Shown in pieces: positions 61,464 through 64,000 of a stretch of DNA of 64,000 nucleotides. A program made the translations under genes and the position numbers. The notes under the pieces are model-generated. The model made no database searches. It had not been told where the DNA came from and worked only from the letters and a program-made list of their open reading frames with translations. The DNA comes from Streptomyces malaysiense. GTDB lineage: Bacteria > Actinomycetota > Actinomycetes > Streptomycetales > Streptomycetaceae. How positions within the stretch are numbered: position 1 is the stretch's first letter; each line of letters opens with the position of its first letter. The stretch is from assembly GCF_000980885.2 (NCBI RefSeq), contig NZ_LBDA02000039.1, positions 62,001 to 126,000 on the forward strand, written 5' to 3'.

Positions 61464-62545
61464 TCAGCTCACCGGCCCCGTCGAAGCACTGGTGACATGG
61501 CGGAGAAGGTTCTCGACCGGCTCCTCGGGCGCCTTTTCGGCCGCTTCGACGGCGTGGTCGATCTCCTCGGTGATCTTCTGCTCGATCCGTGCGAGCTCCT
61601 CGTCGACGGGCTCGCCGTTCTCCCGCATGCGTTCCATGAGCCGGTTGACCGGGTCTCGGTCCTTCCACTGTTCGATCTCCGCTTTGCCGCGGTAGCGGTC
61701 CGGGTCGTACATCGAGTGGGCGCGGAAGCGGTACGTGCGAAGTTCCAGGAAGTGCGGCCCGGTGCCGGTCCGGATCCCCTCGACGGCCCGTCGTGAAGCC
61801 TGCTCGACGGCCTCCACGTCCATGCCGTCCACGGCCCAGGCGGGCATGCCGTAGGAGGCGGCGCGCATCGCCAGATCGGTCTGCGCGTGCTCCCGGGTGA
61901 GGGCCGTGCCCATGGCGTAGAGGTTGTTCTCGCAGGCGAGCAGCAGTGGCAGATTCCACAGGGCGGCAAGGTTTGCCGTCTCGTGAAACTCACCCTCGGC
62001 GAAGGCACCGTCGCCGAAGAAACAGCAGGTGACACGGTTCTGTCCGCGCATGCGGTCAGCGAGGGCGAGACCCGCGGCCAGCGGGAGCCCGCCGGCGACG
62101 ATCGCGCTGCCGCCGTAGAAGCGGCGGCTCGCGTCGAACAGGTGCATGGACCCGCCCCGCCCTCCGCTGCAACCGGTGGCCTTGCCGTACATCTCGGCCA
62201 TGACGGCCTCGGCTGCGATGCCGCGGGCCAGCGCGTGGCCGTGCTCGCGGTAGGTGGAGACGACCGCGTCCTCGGATGTCAGTGCCTGGTTGATCCCGAC
62301 GGCGACGGCCTCTTCGCCGATGTAGAGGTGGACGAAGCCGCGGATCTTCGCGGCGCTGTACAGCTCGACGCAGCGTTCCTCGAAGCGTCGGATGCGCAGC
62401 AGCGACTCCAGCAGGTTCGCTCGGTGCTGGGCAGCCGACCGGTCGGCAGGAGGCGCGGTCCTCGGGCCCTGTCTGTTTCTCGCGGTCTTCTTCGCAGGCT
62501 TCGGGGCAGCCGTGGCCTTCCGGGTGCGTGCGGGGCGCGCCAGAC

Positions 62546-62549
<4 letters not shown>
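61464..62549 (-). CDS. 2-oxoacid dehydrogenase E1 component, alpha subunit
   Basis: 361 residues. A Lys/Pro-rich N-terminal extension (KATAAPKPAKKTARNRQG) precedes RRFEERCVELYSAAKIRGFV. STYREHGHALARG and GGSMHLFDASRRFYGGSAIV are active-site blocks. The thiamine site is CCFFGDGAFAEGEFHETANL with NLPLLLACENNLYAMGT; RFRAHSMYDPDRYR is the phosphorylation-loop region. It decarboxylates a 2-oxo acid (or cleaves a ketone such as acetoin) and passes the acyl unit to E2 lipoamide. Its start overlaps the acsA stop (ATGA). Confidence 0.94.

Positions 62550-64000
<1,451 letters not shown>

Overview
The window is about 64 kb of very GC-rich DNA. Its third-position GC bias, frequent GTG starts, GGAGG ribosome sites and gene families (DUF6479, Rv1733c-like, GH75 chitosanase, a Streptomyces-style type VII secretion locus, STAS/ANTAR, SpoIIE phosphatase) point to a Streptomyces or close relative. 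I see no rRNA, tRNA, CRISPR array, insertion sequence or phage module.

Layout. (1) 1-16.8 kb, mostly single genes: a truncated methyltransferase, serine hydrolase, Rv1733c-like membrane protein coupled to a 43-aa protein, a molybdopterin oxidoreductase/flavin reductase pair, two GNATs, a MarR regulator, an N5-glutamine methyltransferase-like gene behind a hairpin-rich leader, a PAS-PAS-GAF-SpoIIE phosphatase, secreted proteins, fadH followed by a PadR regulator, a fibronectin-III lipoprotein and a chitosanase. (2) 16.8-18.9 kb: dhaK-dhaL-dhaM for PTS-type dihydroxyacetone phosphorylation. (3) 19.1-38.6 kb, all minus strand: a type VII secretion operon running eccC-eccD-eccB, a 1093-aa protein with an ADP-ribosyltransferase-like tail, a beta-helix/AAA+ (EccA-like) fusion, two WXG100 proteins, a 187-aa protein, a 1007-aa repeat-rich WXG-like protein, a YbaB-like protein and the relic of a large OmpA-motif protein. 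No mycosin or EccE is present in the window. (4) 39-43.3 kb: DUF3040, a decayed STAS-ANTAR gene, DUF6479, a Cys-rich copper-storage-type protein, an acyl-CoA dehydrogenase behind a KstR-like site, and two small frameshifted genes. (5) 43.6-58.6 kb, a stress/dormancy-type cluster: PEP synthase, a broken GAF/histidine-kinase gene, a second-type FtsH, a flippase-like membrane protein, universal-stress-protein remnants, an APH-like/P-loop kinase fusion, a site-2 protease with CBS domains, two more CBS proteins (one with BON) and a DUF234-type ATPase. (6) 58.9-64 kb, minus strand, tightly overlapped: acsA - E1 alpha - E1 beta - E2 - acyl carrier protein, running off the right edge.

How genes work together. 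The type VII operon encodes the membrane ATPase (EccC), the channel-type subunit (EccD), the single-pass EccB, a cytosolic EccA-like ATPase and WXG substrates. The last operon suggests that an acyl group made by 2-oxoacid decarboxylation on E2 could pass to CoA or to a dedicated ACP, a logic known from glycolyl-ACP formation in naphthyridinomycin biosynthesis. Broken genes concentrate between about 39.4 and 53.7 kb while long neighbouring genes stay open, which suggests real decay of a stress island rather than general sequencing error.
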